From positions 1 to 35,080 of IMG/VR virus record IMGVR_UViG_3300008113_000708: a DNA stretch of 35,080 nt. One strand, written 5' to 3'. A program made the translations under genes and the position numbers. The notes beneath the pieces are model-generated. The model searched no databases and had not been told where the DNA came from. It saw nothing but the letters and a program-made list of their open reading frames with translations. Shown piece after piece: positions 5,795 through 13,141 of the stretch (within the stretch, counting starts at the first letter, position 1; every line of letters starts with the position of its first letter). The DNA is from a virus.

Positions 5795-6530
5795 TCTCAA
5801 ATCCATCACCAAAACCCGCCGTGTACGTGCGCCCAAGATAGTCCTAGTTGGCGCAGGCAAGATCGGCAAAACCACCTTTGCATCACACGCACCCAACGCC
5901 ATTGGCATCTTGACCGAGGATGGTGCAGACGCTGTAGACACAAACGCATTCCCGCTGGCATCTAGTTTGGCAGAGGTCTACTCAGCTATTGAAACTCTGA
6001 TTACCAATGAGCATGACTTCAAGACGCTGTTCATTGACTCGCTCGATTGGCTGGAGCCACAGGTGCAGGATCATGTGTGCAAGCAGAATGGGTGGAAGAA
6101 CATCGAACAGCCAGGCTTTGGGAAGGGCTATGTTGCCGCCGCTGAAGAGTGGCGCAACCTCTTAACTGGTCTGGAAGTCTTGCGATCCACCAAGCAGATG
6201 GGAATCATCCTGATTGCCCACGACAAGATCAAACGAGTGGAAGACCCGCTAACTGAGGGTTATGACTCCCATGTTCTAAAACTGCATGACCGAGCCGCTG
6301 CTCTGGTGCAGGAATGGGCAGATGTGATTGGCTATGCAGGCTACCGCATCTACACCAGTAAGACAGACGCTGGTTTCAACAAGAAAGAAACCAAGGCAAC
6401 TACAACGGGTGAACGCATCTTGCACGTTGAGGCTCACCCAGCCCATTGCGGTGGCAACCGCTTTGGCTTATCCAATATGCCGCTTGATTGGGCGGTATTC
6501 CAAGACGCTTTGACAAAAGCACAGTCTTGA
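5787..6530 (+). CDS. Sak4-like RecA-fold ATPase (AAA_24), single-strand annealing/recombination
   Basis: The 247-aa protein has Walker A VGAGKIGKTT (21-30), Walker B LFIDSLDWL (81-89) and a later ILIAHDK strand, all typical of AAA_24/Sak4 proteins. These are small RecA-core ATPases that assist annealing of single strands bound by a partner SSB. The next gene is a DUF669 protein, the usual partner, followed by a RecB/Cas4-like nuclease and a helicase, which together make a complete phage recombination set. Length agrees with the family. Confidence 0.85.
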   Translation: MFDLKSITKTRRVRAPKIVLVGAGKIGKTTFASHAPNAIGILTEDGADAVDTNAFPLASSLAEVYSAIETLITNEHDFKTLFIDSLDWLEPQVQDHVCKQNGWKNIEQPGFGKGYVAAAEEWRNLLTGLEVLRSTKQMGIILIAHDKIKRVEDPLTEGYDSHVLKLHDRAAALVQEWADVIGYAGYRIYTSKTDAGFNKKETKATTTGERILHVEAHPAHCGGNRFGLSNMPLDWAVFQDALTKAQS

Positions 6531-6571
6531 TCTTTCAATCCGTAACTTTATTAACTTTAGGAATCTAAAAA

Positions 6572-7063
6572 ATGGCCAATTTTTCTTTTGACGCATCTTC
6601 TGTCGCTCCACAGGTAACAAATGGAGTCTTACCCGCTGGCACTTATCTGGCGCACATCACCGAGTCTGACATCCGCCCATTGGCCTCTGGCAATGGCCAA
6701 GGTTTAAAGCTGACCTTGGAGATCATTGATGGCCAGCACAAAGGCCGCCGAGTTTGGGACAACCTGAACATCCAACACACCAGCGAGACTACCCAACGCA
6801 TTGCACAGGCGCAGTTGTCTGCCCTTTGCCACGCCGTGAATGTCATCAAGTTGGAAGACACTTCTGCGCTGCACTTCAAGCCTGTGCGAGTCAAGGTCAC
6901 AGTCCGTGAGGCTGATGGCAAGTATCAGGAAAGCAATAACATAAAAGGTTATGAGTCTGCCTCTGGTGCTACACCCACACATTCAGCACAAGTTGCTGAT
7001 GTAACACCAACTGCACCAGCTGCTGCACCTTCTGCCAAAGCCCCTGCTTGGGCTAAGAAGTAA
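6572..7063 (+). CDS. DUF669 single-stranded DNA-binding-type protein
   Basis: The 163-aa protein begins with FDASSVAPQ and contains LPAGTYLAHI, GLKLTLEI and GRRVWDNLN, features of DUF669 proteins that coat ssDNA in phages carrying Sak4-like ATPases. The N-terminal ~125 residues are the likely OB-type domain. The C-terminal tail (about 128-163) is rich in Ala, Pro and Thr and is probably disordered, ending basic rather than acidic as in E. coli SSB. A 41-base gap with TTAGGAATC precedes the ATG. Confidence 0.82.
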   Translation: MANFSFDASSVAPQVTNGVLPAGTYLAHITESDIRPLASGNGQGLKLTLEIIDGQHKGRRVWDNLNIQHTSETTQRIAQAQLSALCHAVNVIKLEDTSALHFKPVRVKVTVREADGKYQESNNIKGYESASGATPTHSAQVADVTPTAPAAAPSAKAPAWAKK

Positions 7064-7064
7064 T

Positions 7065-8150
7065 ATGGCACAACTACCAACTGCGGTAGTTGACCCTGTA
7101 TCAGATGCCATCTTTGCTTATTACAAGGCAAAGTATGGCTCTGAGTTACAGCGTCCATACCTTGGAGCCTCTACCATTGGCAAGCCTTGTTTGCGCCAGC
7201 ATTGGTATTCTTTCCGCTGGTCTAAGGCTGCACAGTTCTCAGGCCGCTTGTATCGAGTGTTCCAATCTGGCCACTTGCAAGAGCCAAGGGTCTACCAAGA
7301 CTTGGCAAGCATTGGTTGTACTGTTTACCAAAACAATCCAGCTACTGGCAAGCAATGGTCTTTTGTTGAAGAGTCTTCTGGTGGCCACTTCCAAGGCAAC
7401 TGTGATGGCATCATCACGGGTCTGCCACAGGCACCCAAGTCACCGCATATCTTGGAAATTAAGACTGCCTCGTACAAGATGTTTCGGGATATGCAAAAAA
7501 ATGGAGTAAAGAAGTCCAAGCCAGAACATTGGGCGCAGATGCAAATATACATGAAGTGGTCGCAAGACGAGTTTGGTGAAGATGGTTGCAAACGAGCTTT
7601 GTACTTTGTAGTCAACAAGGATAACGATGAAATCTATACAGAGCGAATCGAGTTTGACGTGCAAGAGGCTCAAGCCATCATTGACAAGGCCATTGCGGTC
7701 ATCACAGCTGCCGAGCCTCCTGTTGGTGTCTCTGCTGATCCTAGTTGGTATGAGTGCAAGTTCTGCGACTACCACGCAATTTGTCATGGCACAGATACAC
7801 CAGCCGCATCTTGCAGATCATGCGCCCATGCCACCCCAGAAATGGATGGAGAGGCGAGATGGAGTTGCCAAACGCACCAAAAGGATTTGTCGGTTAGTGA
7901 CCAGCGACAAGGTTGTGCAGACCACAGGATCATTCCAATTCTGTTGGCTAAGACTGCCCACCCTATTGACACAGATGGAGATGGTGTTGTCTACCAAATG
8001 GCAGACGGAAAACGCTTTACCAATGGTGATCCCAGCAAGAACCCAGACCACTTAACTAGTCAGGAAATCCACGCCTGTGCAGACAAGACTATTCTGGTGG
8101 ACGAGCAATGCTTGGAAATACGCAAGCAACATGGAGGCAAATTTGTATGA
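7065..8150 (+). CDS. Cas4/RecB-like PD-(D/E)XK nuclease with probable Fe-S cluster
   Basis: The 361-aa protein shows the RecB-family nuclease core: GH69 with E73, D114 (NCDGII), E131-I-K133 (ILEIKTAS) and Q158/Q160 with Y162. Cys42 near the N-terminus and Cys231, Cys234, Cys240 (YECKFCDYHAIC) match the four cysteines that hold an iron-sulphur cluster in Cas4, AddB and related nucleases. A second group (Cys250, Cys253 and two later Cys) may bind another metal. It begins one base after the DUF669 gene and is probably the exonuclease of the recombination module. There is no CRISPR nearby. Confidence 0.85.
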   Translation: MAQLPTAVVDPVSDAIFAYYKAKYGSELQRPYLGASTIGKPCLRQHWYSFRWSKAAQFSGRLYRVFQSGHLQEPRVYQDLASIGCTVYQNNPATGKQWSFVEESSGGHFQGNCDGIITGLPQAPKSPHILEIKTASYKMFRDMQKNGVKKSKPEHWAQMQIYMKWSQDEFGEDGCKRALYFVVNKDNDEIYTERIEFDVQEAQAIIDKAIAVITAAEPPVGVSADPSWYECKFCDYHAICHGTDTPAASCRSCAHATPEMDGEARWSCQTHQKDLSVSDQRQGCADHRIIPILLAKTAHPIDTDGDGVVYQMADGKRFTNGDPSKNPDHLTSQEIHACADKTILVDEQCLEIRKQHGGKFV

Positions 8151-8311
8151 CAGTACCGATCCAAGACATAAACCTGAGAGACTATTTCGCCGCACAAGCA
8201 ATGCAAGGCTTACTGAACAATGGGATGCACCCCAATGTTTATCAGCTTTCTGCTGATGCTTATAGAGTGGCAGACGCAATGCTTGAGGCCAGAAAAAATG
8301 ATCCTGCGTGA
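8147..8311 (+). CDS. Small hypothetical protein, 54 aa
   Basis: The ATG at 8147 overlaps the nuclease stop as ATGA; the upstream ATG at 8108 lies inside the nuclease gene and is less likely. The product contains RDYFAAQAMQGLL and YRVADAMLEARK, a helical small protein of a kind often seen in phage early regions (name unknown to me). It overlaps the helicase gene start by 14 bases. Confidence 0.7.
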   Translation: MTVPIQDINLRDYFAAQAMQGLLNNGMHPNVYQLSADAYRVADAMLEARKNDPA

Positions 8312-9920
8312 GTATCAGAACCGCACAGTCAGCGATCTGTTTGATTGGTGGACAAAACACCAAGAGGTGACGGACATTCCCTTGCTGGTGCTACCAACGG
8401 CAGCAGGGAAATCCATCATCTGCGCTGAAGTTGTGCGCCAGATGTGGGATCAATGGCCAGACTTCCACCCTCGAACTGTTGTGCTGGTGCCTAGTAAGGA
8501 ACTCGCAGAGCAGAACGCCGAGAAGTTACAAGCCTTGCTACCGCCAAGCATTAAGGTTGGCTTTGTGAGTGCGAGTTTGGGCAAGAAACAGCATGATGCA
8601 GATGTCATTGTGGCCACCATAGGATCGATTGCTAAGTCTGCCCACAAACTTGGAGACATCAAGGCAGTCATCATTGATGAGGCGCATCTGGTGGACACCA
8701 AGGCGCAGGGGATGTACCGAACATTCTTGGCCAAGCTGTCAGACCTGTGCGAATTTCGCACAGTTGGCATGACCGCCACGCCCTTTAGGGGTAATGGAGT
8801 CTGGCTCACAGATGGGGATGATCCGCTGTTCACAGGCTTTGCTAGTCGAGTCACCATGCGTGAGTTGCTCGATGCAGGATTCATTGCGCCATTAGTCCCG
8901 CCACCTTATGGAGTTGTCACCCGCATCGATGCCAGTAATGTTGGCATCTCCAACGGAGATTACAAGATTGGTGAGTTGTCCATCGAGGTTGAGAAATACC
9001 TCGACAAAGTAGCCACAGAATCGATTAAAACCGCCCAAGAACGCAAGAAATGGATTGCGTTTACACCAAGTGTGATTAACGCAGACAGCCTCTGTAATCG
9101 CCTAAATTCCCTTGGTGTTTCAGCAGCTGTTGTTTGTGGCGAGACACCCAAACTCATAAGGGAAAACCTCATTAGGGATTTCCGCAATGGTGAGATTCGT
9201 TGCTTGGTAACTGTCTTGGCTTTGTCAACTGGCTTTGATGTGCCAGATGTGGATTGCATCATCTGGTGCAGGCCAACGCAATCGCCTGTTCTGTACGTCC
9301 AAGGCATGGGCAGAGGCACCCGCATTGCAGATGGCAAGCTAGATTGCTTAGTTCTTGACTTCACCGACACAGTTGCAAGGATGGGTACTGTGGACACAGT
9401 AACTGGCAGAGCCAAACGCATGACCAGTAATCAGGAAGCCCCATTCTGCATCTGCCCAAACTGTGGTGAACGCAACCATGCAACTGCCCTGACTTGCACA
9501 GCTTGTGGCGCAACCATCCGAGAGGAAGAGGTTAAGCCCCTCGATGCCAAGTTATCTTATGCAGCACTCCTGTCTGCCCAATCCAAACAAGTGGTGGTCT
9601 GGCACGACATCTCTAGGGTGGAATATCACGCCCACAAGAAGGAAGGCAAGCCAGACTCTCTGAGGGTTGACTACTATTCTGGAATCTTGAAAACTGCCTC
9701 AGAATGGGTCTGCCTAGACCATACAGGTTACGCAGGACAGAAGGCTGTTGCTTGGTGGCTTAGACGCAGTTCCCCAAATACTTCGCTTAGTTATCCAACA
9801 AGTGTTGAGTATGCAATCAATGCTTTGCTTTTCGATCCAAACTGCATTAAAAAACCATCCCGCATTGCAACTCGCCAAAACGGAAAATATACGGAAGTGA
9901 GAGATTATGAATTTAGTTGA
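8298..9920 (+). CDS. SF2 DEAH-box helicase with zinc ribbon
   Basis: I place the start at 8298 (MILREYQ, the usual Q-motif-like beginning), giving 540 aa; the longer frame from 8220 overlaps the preceding gene. Helicase motifs are LPTAAGKS (32-39), IIDEAH (125-130), TATPFRG (159-165) and VQGMGRGTR (334-342). After the two RecA domains, Cys386, Cys389, Cys400 and Cys403 form a zinc ribbon. This is the type of ATP-dependent helicase found in phage recombination and replication modules. It would unwind or remodel DNA alongside the nuclease and ssDNA-binding protein. Confidence 0.9.
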   Translation: MILREYQNRTVSDLFDWWTKHQEVTDIPLLVLPTAAGKSIICAEVVRQMWDQWPDFHPRTVVLVPSKELAEQNAEKLQALLPPSIKVGFVSASLGKKQHDADVIVATIGSIAKSAHKLGDIKAVIIDEAHLVDTKAQGMYRTFLAKLSDLCEFRTVGMTATPFRGNGVWLTDGDDPLFTGFASRVTMRELLDAGFIAPLVPPPYGVVTRIDASNVGISNGDYKIGELSIEVEKYLDKVATESIKTAQERKKWIAFTPSVINADSLCNRLNSLGVSAAVVCGETPKLIRENLIRDFRNGEIRCLVTVLALSTGFDVPDVDCIIWCRPTQSPVLYVQGMGRGTRIADGKLDCLVLDFTDTVARMGTVDTVTGRAKRMTSNQEAPFCICPNCGERNHATALTCTACGATIREEEVKPLDAKLSYAALLSAQSKQVVVWHDISRVEYHAHKKEGKPDSLRVDYYSGILKTASEWVCLDHTGYAGQKAVAWWLRRSSPNTSLSYPTSVEYAINALLFDPNCIKKPSRIATRQNGKYTEVRDYEFS

Positions 9921-10107
9921 ACTAAACGCCATCAAAATGCATTTAAAGAAGCAATTGGCACAGATAAACATTATTCCTGTCAACTGCCAAAGTTGCACCA
10001 AACTCAGTTTCAGCAAGTGCCAAGAGTTTGATGCGCCTCCACCAGATGATTGGATTACTGGTCTTGTTGACTGTTCATCTTGGGTTTGGGACGGGGTGCC
10101 ATTTTGA
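9907..10107 (+). CDS. Cysteine-containing small protein, 66 aa
   Basis: The sequence has NCQSC (26-30) and later Cys38 and Cys55, with a PPPDDWI segment and a C-terminal WVWDGVPF. This pattern is familiar from small phage proteins and suggests zinc binding, but the function is unknown. It overlaps the end of the helicase gene by 14 bases. Its stop overlaps a possible TTG start of the next gene. Confidence 0.65.
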   Translation: MNLVELNAIKMHLKKQLAQINIIPVNCQSCTKLSFSKCQEFDAPPPDDWITGLVDCSSWVWDGVPF

Positions 10108-10331
10108 AGTGTCCTAAGTGCGAGGGTGACAAGATCGCAATCACCGAAACAATCCAGAATGAAGAATTCACTTATCGCCGCAGATACTGCAAACTTTGTT
10201 TCTGTATATTCAAAACAAAAGAAGAAGTGTTCACAGGAGTTGTGCCTCAGAAAAACAGGCTAACTACTCCCAAAGAAACTGAGTACCAAAAGACATTTTC
10301 AACCGACAACCTTAAAAGATTTTGGAGATAA
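10104..10331 (+). CDS. NrdR-type zinc ribbon protein, 75 aa, probable TTG start
   Basis: CPKCEGD at the N-terminus and CKLCFCIF about 25 residues later form a four-cysteine ribbon with the RRRYC line seen in NrdR-like zinc domains; the ATP-cone of NrdR is absent. I prefer TTG at 10104, which overlaps the previous stop as TTGA and starts right before the ribbon. The alternative ATG at 10080 lies within the previous gene. Likely a nucleic-acid-binding small regulator; unproven. Confidence 0.6.
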   Translation: MKCPKCEGDKIAITETIQNEEFTYRRRYCKLCFCIFKTKEEVFTGVVPQKNRLTTPKETEYQKTFSTDNLKRFWR

Positions 10332-10333
10332 CA

Positions 10334-10483
10334 ATGCCAACATTTGAGTCATGGAGCCAAGAGAATCTAGCCAACTTTGCCAAAGAGTCTTATATTAAGA
10401 TGCAAGAGCAACAGGACTATATTGAGCAGCTGCAAAACGATCTGAAAGACGCAATCAACGCTTACAGGAGTTTAATAAAATGA
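10334..10483 (+). CDS. Small coiled-coil protein, 49 aa
   Basis: The ATG at 10334 follows TTTGGAGATAACA, a good SD. The translation starts MPTFESWSQENLANFAKE and continues as an amphipathic helix ending NAYRSLIK. Very similar small proteins are familiar to me in phages of freshwater betaproteobacteria, without known function. The stop overlaps the next ATG. Confidence 0.65.
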   Translation: MPTFESWSQENLANFAKESYIKMQEQQDYIEQLQNDLKDAINAYRSLIK

Positions 10484-10689
10484 TGCAAGAAGAAGTTGAA
10501 GAAAGCCACCCAACTGTGCGAATGTTTCCACGCACCATGCAAGAGGCATGGCCTAAAGACTATGTGAATGAAGACATCTTCACAGGTGCTTATCGTGAAC
10601 CGCAGATCAGCGACTTCGCCATCCTTTGTGCGTTGATTGCCATAGTGTGGTTCTTCTTTTATATGTTTAGCAAATATATTTGGAGTTGA
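10480..10689 (+). CDS. Single-span membrane protein, 69 aa
   Basis: The N-terminal 43 residues are soluble and acidic. Residues about 46-66 (AILCALIAIVWFFFYMF) form a transmembrane helix near the C-terminus, giving an N-in, tail-anchored layout. Two ATG codons in tandem (10480, 10483) are possible. An early membrane protein could act in superinfection exclusion, but there is no direct evidence. Confidence 0.65.
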   Translation: MMQEEVEESHPTVRMFPRTMQEAWPKDYVNEDIFTGAYREPQISDFAILCALIAIVWFFFYMFSKYIWS

Positions 10690-10690
10690 T

Positions 10691-10921
10691 ATGCGTAAAC
10701 CAATTGGTATCACATATCCATTACGCATTCTTACGGAGACTCCAGAAGAAGCTGAAGTCTTTAGCGCAATGGAGCAAAGTTCTGTCAGGAAAGAGGCAAT
10801 TCGCCATCCTAGTAAGGAGGCCAAGCTAGTTGCTGAAGTAACAGTATTGACCGAGTTGGTTCGTGTACTGTCTGACAGGGTTACTGAACTGGAGGCAAAG
10901 TATGAAACCAGCACCAACTAA
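10691..10921 (+). CDS. Small protein with C-terminal coiled coil, 76 aa
   Basis: Residues about 46-72 (LVAEVTVLTELVRVLSDRV) have a leucine/valine heptad pattern typical of a coiled coil. The N-terminal part is unrecognised. TTTGGAGTTGAT precedes the ATG. The gene overlaps the next 45-aa ORF. Confidence 0.6.
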   Translation: MRKPIGITYPLRILTETPEEAEVFSAMEQSSVRKEAIRHPSKEAKLVAEVTVLTELVRVLSDRVTELEAKYETSTN

Positions 10922-11039
10922 AGACTATTGTCTAAAAATGGCAAAGTACTACCATGACGGGAACTGCCCTAATCTAATGTGGGATTGGCTGGTTGTGTGG
11001 GCATTCCACGAAATGTATTTGGAGACAAGATATGTATGA
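10902..11039 (+). CDS. Hypothetical 45-aa protein rich in aromatic residues
   Basis: The ATG at 10902 has GGAGG with 6-base spacing, the best SD in this part. The translation reads MKPAPTKDYCLKMAKYYHDG, then CPNLMWDWLVVWAFHEMYLE. It contains two cysteines and three tryptophans and overlaps genes on both sides. No family is recognised. Confidence 0.5.
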   Translation: MKPAPTKDYCLKMAKYYHDGNCPNLMWDWLVVWAFHEMYLETRYV

Positions 11040-11142
11040 TGTCACGCTTTTTATTCTTGGTATGTTGGCACCCTCATTCCTGAGTGCGGTATTCACTTTG
11101 ATGAAGTGTTTGGAAGACTTAATTAGGAGCAAGATCAAATGA
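11032..11142 (+). CDS. 36-aa membrane microprotein
   Basis: GGAG at 11021-11024 precedes this ATG. The product begins MYDVTLFILGMLAPSFLSAV and has one hydrophobic segment followed by a basic end (RSKIK). The stop overlaps the next ATG. Confidence 0.5.
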   Translation: MYDVTLFILGMLAPSFLSAVFTLMKCLEDLIRSKIK

Positions 11143-11249
11143 TTGAAAACATCCTTACCTTAATTGTTGTACTCCTATTAGGAGTCTGCATAGGCGTTTC
11201 AGTTCTTGTGGCAGTCTTTTACCTTGGGTGGGAAAAAGACAAAGACTAG
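11139..11249 (+). CDS. 36-aa membrane microprotein, last rightward gene
   Basis: Starts as ATGA overlap with the previous microprotein, with AGGAG about 10 bases upstream. A single transmembrane helix (LTLIVVLLLGVCIGVSVLVA) is followed by a charged tail WEKDKD. Its TAG stop and the stop of the opposing endolysin gene share the four bases CTAG (11246-11249), so the two operons meet tail to tail without a gap. Confidence 0.5.
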   Translation: MIENILTLIVVLLLGVCIGVSVLVAVFYLGWEKDKD

Positions 11250-11857
11250 CCCAAGACCTCAAGCGCGTGGTTTGTGTGCTTGACCCTATCTTCATACCCG
11301 ATAGTCCCGCCATTTATCCGTTTGGTTAAGGCTAACCAATCTCCAGACTCAGCGATTTGATTGCAGTTATGGGTTGCCCAATACCAGCCAGCACTTATAG
11401 CAGCATATTGGGCAGTTCTCACTAGGTCTGGTTGCATTACAAAGTCAACGCCACAAGCCTTGCCTGCGTGGTAGAAATTATCGTGTCCCGTCAACTGTAA
11501 CCAACCTGATCCACGAAACCGATATCCGTCACCAGAGGATTCATCCCTGTTTCCCATGCGATTGCCGTAAATCCTATTGGCAATGCGTTTAGGCTGTCTT
11601 TCGTATGCTTTGGCTTCTTCAGGCGTAAATCCCCATGCCCTTTTTGGCGTTTTGGGAAACAACTTGAGTAATGTTTCAGCCCGATACATCAAGTTTTCTT
11701 CAAGGGTTTTGAAGTTGTTGCACTCATGCCCGCATTGAGCAATGAAAGCCGCCCGCTGTCTGAGTGTGGTTATATTCCACTTTTGGAATGTCTCTTTAAA
11801 AACACTTTCCAAACTAGGATCAATGTGTAGTTTTACTAATTGGTCAGCGTTTACCAT
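11246..11857 (-). CDS. Endolysin, glycoside hydrolase family 19 (chitinase/muramidase-like)
   Basis: The 203-aa enzyme cuts peptidoglycan to release progeny. AAFIAQCGHECNNF (37-49, catalytic-type E45), a second acidic site at E53-E54 and the GYRFRGSGWLQLTG segment (111-124) are GH19 phage lysozyme hallmarks. No signal peptide is visible, so a holin is needed for access to the wall. GGAG lies 7 bases before the ATG. It overlaps the Rz gene by 14 bases in a holin - Rz/Rz1 - endolysin lysis cassette. Confidence 0.88.
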   Translation of the reverse strand: MVNADQLVKLHIDPSLESVFKETFQKWNITTLRQRAAFIAQCGHECNNFKTLEENLMYRAETLLKLFPKTPKRAWGFTPEEAKAYERQPKRIANRIYGNRMGNRDESSGDGYRFRGSGWLQLTGHDNFYHAGKACGVDFVMQPDLVRTAQYAAISAGWYWATHNCNQIAESGDWLALTKRINGGTIGYEDRVKHTNHALEVLG

Positions 11858-12308
11858 TTGATTTCTCCATTACTGCTTGGTAGGCATCGATGCAGGCGTT
11901 GAGTTGGTTGATTGCCCTGTCTCCGTCTGCGGCGATTTGAGCAATAAGTCGGAGAGTCTCTGTGTCAGATTCGCTTGCCGCTTGGTTGCTATTTCCGCTG
12001 GCAGCGGGGGGATTTCCATTGGTTTGTACGCAACTTGCGGACGGGAGGCGCACCCGACCAGCACGGATAGCACGATCAAGAGAAGACTGTTTTTCAGATA
12101 TGGCATTGTTGGCCTCCAAAAGTTTTGATGATTGTTCATTTAGTTGTTTGGCAAGTTCTTGCTCTTTGGTTCTGGATTCTTCATTCTTGATGGCAATCTC
12201 TGCTTGCATCTCAGCATCACGCTCATCCCAACCTCTATGGTGGCCATAGAAATAAACGCTGACAGCTACAAAAATAGCACCCAAGATAACCCAAGGATTA
12301 GGAATCAT
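11844..12308 (-). CDS. Rz: Rz-like inner-membrane spanin
   Basis: The 154-aa protein has an N-terminal transmembrane segment (about 6-24, VILGAIFVAVSVYFY) and a long periplasmic coiled coil (about 30-85) rich in Glu, Lys and Gln, the i-spanin layout. It would pair with the lipoprotein encoded within the same DNA to fuse inner and outer membranes at lysis. Its start overlaps the stop of the holin candidate as ATGA. Confidence 0.8.
   Translation of the reverse strand: MIPNPWVILGAIFVAVSVYFYGHHRGWDERDAEMQAEIAIKNEESRTKEQELAKQLNEQSSKLLEANNAISEKQSSLDRAIRAGRVRLPSASCVQTNGNPPAASGNSNQAASESDTETLRLIAQIAADGDRAINQLNACIDAYQAVMEKSNGKR
11870..12106 (-). CDS. Rz1: Rz1-like outer-membrane lipoprotein spanin, nested in Rz
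   Basis: This 78-aa frame lies wholly inside the Rz gene in a different register. I choose the ATG at 12106, which has GGAGG seven bases upstream, rather than the ATG at 12139. A signal peptide (LKNSLLLIVLSVLVG) ends in the lipobox LVGC, followed by a short mature protein with PP and PPLP segments, as in o-spanins. A fully embedded Rz1 is known from lambda-like phages. Confidence 0.82.
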   Translation of the reverse strand: MPYLKNSLLLIVLSVLVGCASRPQVAYKPMEIPPLPAEIATKRQANLTQRLSDLLLKSPQTETGQSTNSTPASMPTKQ

Positions 12309-12811
12309 TGTTCAGCCTTTGCTAAAGCCCGTTCATTGGCTATTTCTTCCTTGGCAGGATCAACATAGTCTGGTGGAGTAGTTGGGGGTGGTGGTGCCCG
12401 CCACTCTTCATCCAAGACAGGGTTTATCCATGCAGGCAATGCACCAGATGGAGATGTCCAAGTTGAGGTGTTAGCTGACGGGGCTGGTGGAGGAGTGCTA
12501 GGAGGCGTTGGAGGTGGCGTTGTAGGCGTTGCCATCTTCTCGGCCACAGTCTGAACGCCCTTGCGACTCATCACCCCACCAATGCCGCCAACTATCAATA
12601 ACACGATGTCATTGAGCATCTTGGCAAACGCCTGATCAATGGGTGCCATGCTCTTGATTGGCTGCACAACGAAAGCCAAGCTGTAGAGCATAAAAATCAC
12701 TATGCCAGCAAGGATGATTGTTACGATTAGGACTACGCAAGCCCAAACTCGTATCTCAATTTCCTCTTGGGTCAGAAGCCGATTGACTTGGAATTTGTGA
12801 GGGTTGGACAA
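12305..12811 (-). CDS. Holin candidate with proline-rich tail, 168 aa
   Basis: Two hydrophobic segments (about 23-48, VLIVTIILAGIVIFMLYSL, and about 69-82, IVLLIVGGIGGVM) are followed by a long proline-rich cytoplasmic-type tail (about 95-155) and a charged end. This topology and its place directly before Rz suggest a holin, though the tail is long. It overlaps the small lipoprotein gene by 56 bases. Function is inferred from topology and neighbours. Confidence 0.6.
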   Translation of the reverse strand: MSNPHKFQVNRLLTQEEIEIRVWACVVLIVTIILAGIVIFMLYSLAFVVQPIKSMAPIDQAFAKMLNDIVLLIVGGIGGVMSRKGVQTVAEKMATPTTPPPTPPSTPPPAPSANTSTWTSPSGALPAWINPVLDEEWRAPPPPTTPPDYVDPAKEEIANERALAKAEQ

Positions 12812-12977
12812 CTTGTTTCTCCAATATAGGTGCTACGAGGTAATCAGGACAGTCTTGGGTGAATTGGCAGTCAGGACGTTGACAGCGTTTGGCAGAAAAG
12901 TGCTTTGGGTCTTGGCAATAATACCGATAGCGGTCATCGCATCCCACTAGCAATAACAGCAACAAGACATACTTCAT
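12756..12977 (-). CDS. Small cysteine-rich putative lipoprotein, 73 aa
   Basis: MKYVLLLLLLVGC gives a short signal sequence with a lipobox cysteine at residue 13. The mature part has four further cysteines (YYCQD, KRCQRPDC, QDC) that could form disulphides outside the cytoplasm. Its ATG overlaps the stop of the 55-aa membrane protein. Its 3' end overlaps the holin candidate by 56 bases. Possible host-envelope or lysis-timing role; unproven. Confidence 0.6.
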   Translation of the reverse strand: MKYVLLLLLLVGCDDRYRYYCQDPKHFSAKRCQRPDCQFTQDCPDYLVAPILEKQVVQPSQIPSQSASDPRGN

Positions 12978-13141
12978 TTGGTTTCTCTCAGTTCTTGTTT
13001 CAATTTACGCAATTCTTTTATCTCTCTTTTCAGTTGTGCTTTCATGTAAAGAGTCTCCACATAAGCCATTGAGGTTGCGCCAACAACAACACAGAGCATC
13101 ACTCCAATTAAAACCCACCAGATAAGTTTTGCAGTTGCCAC
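12974..13141 (-). CDS. 55-aa membrane protein with GTG start
   Basis: Reading from GTG at 13141 gives (M)ATAKLIWWVLIGVMLCVVV, one transmembrane helix, then a charged coiled coil LKREIKELRKLKQELRETK. The stop overlaps the next gene's ATG as ATGA, which supports it as real, and it begins within the 3' end of the upstream gene. Layout resembles a small i-spanin or holin accessory, but no family is recognised. Confidence 0.5.
   Translation of the reverse strand: MATAKLIWWVLIGVMLCVVVGATSMAYVETLYMKAQLKREIKELRKLKQELRETK

Noticed and set aside
11223-11255. CTTGGG...CCCAAG as a bidirectional terminator between the convergent operons
   Set aside because: Only 6 pairs with a 21-base loop and no U-tract; too weak to call.
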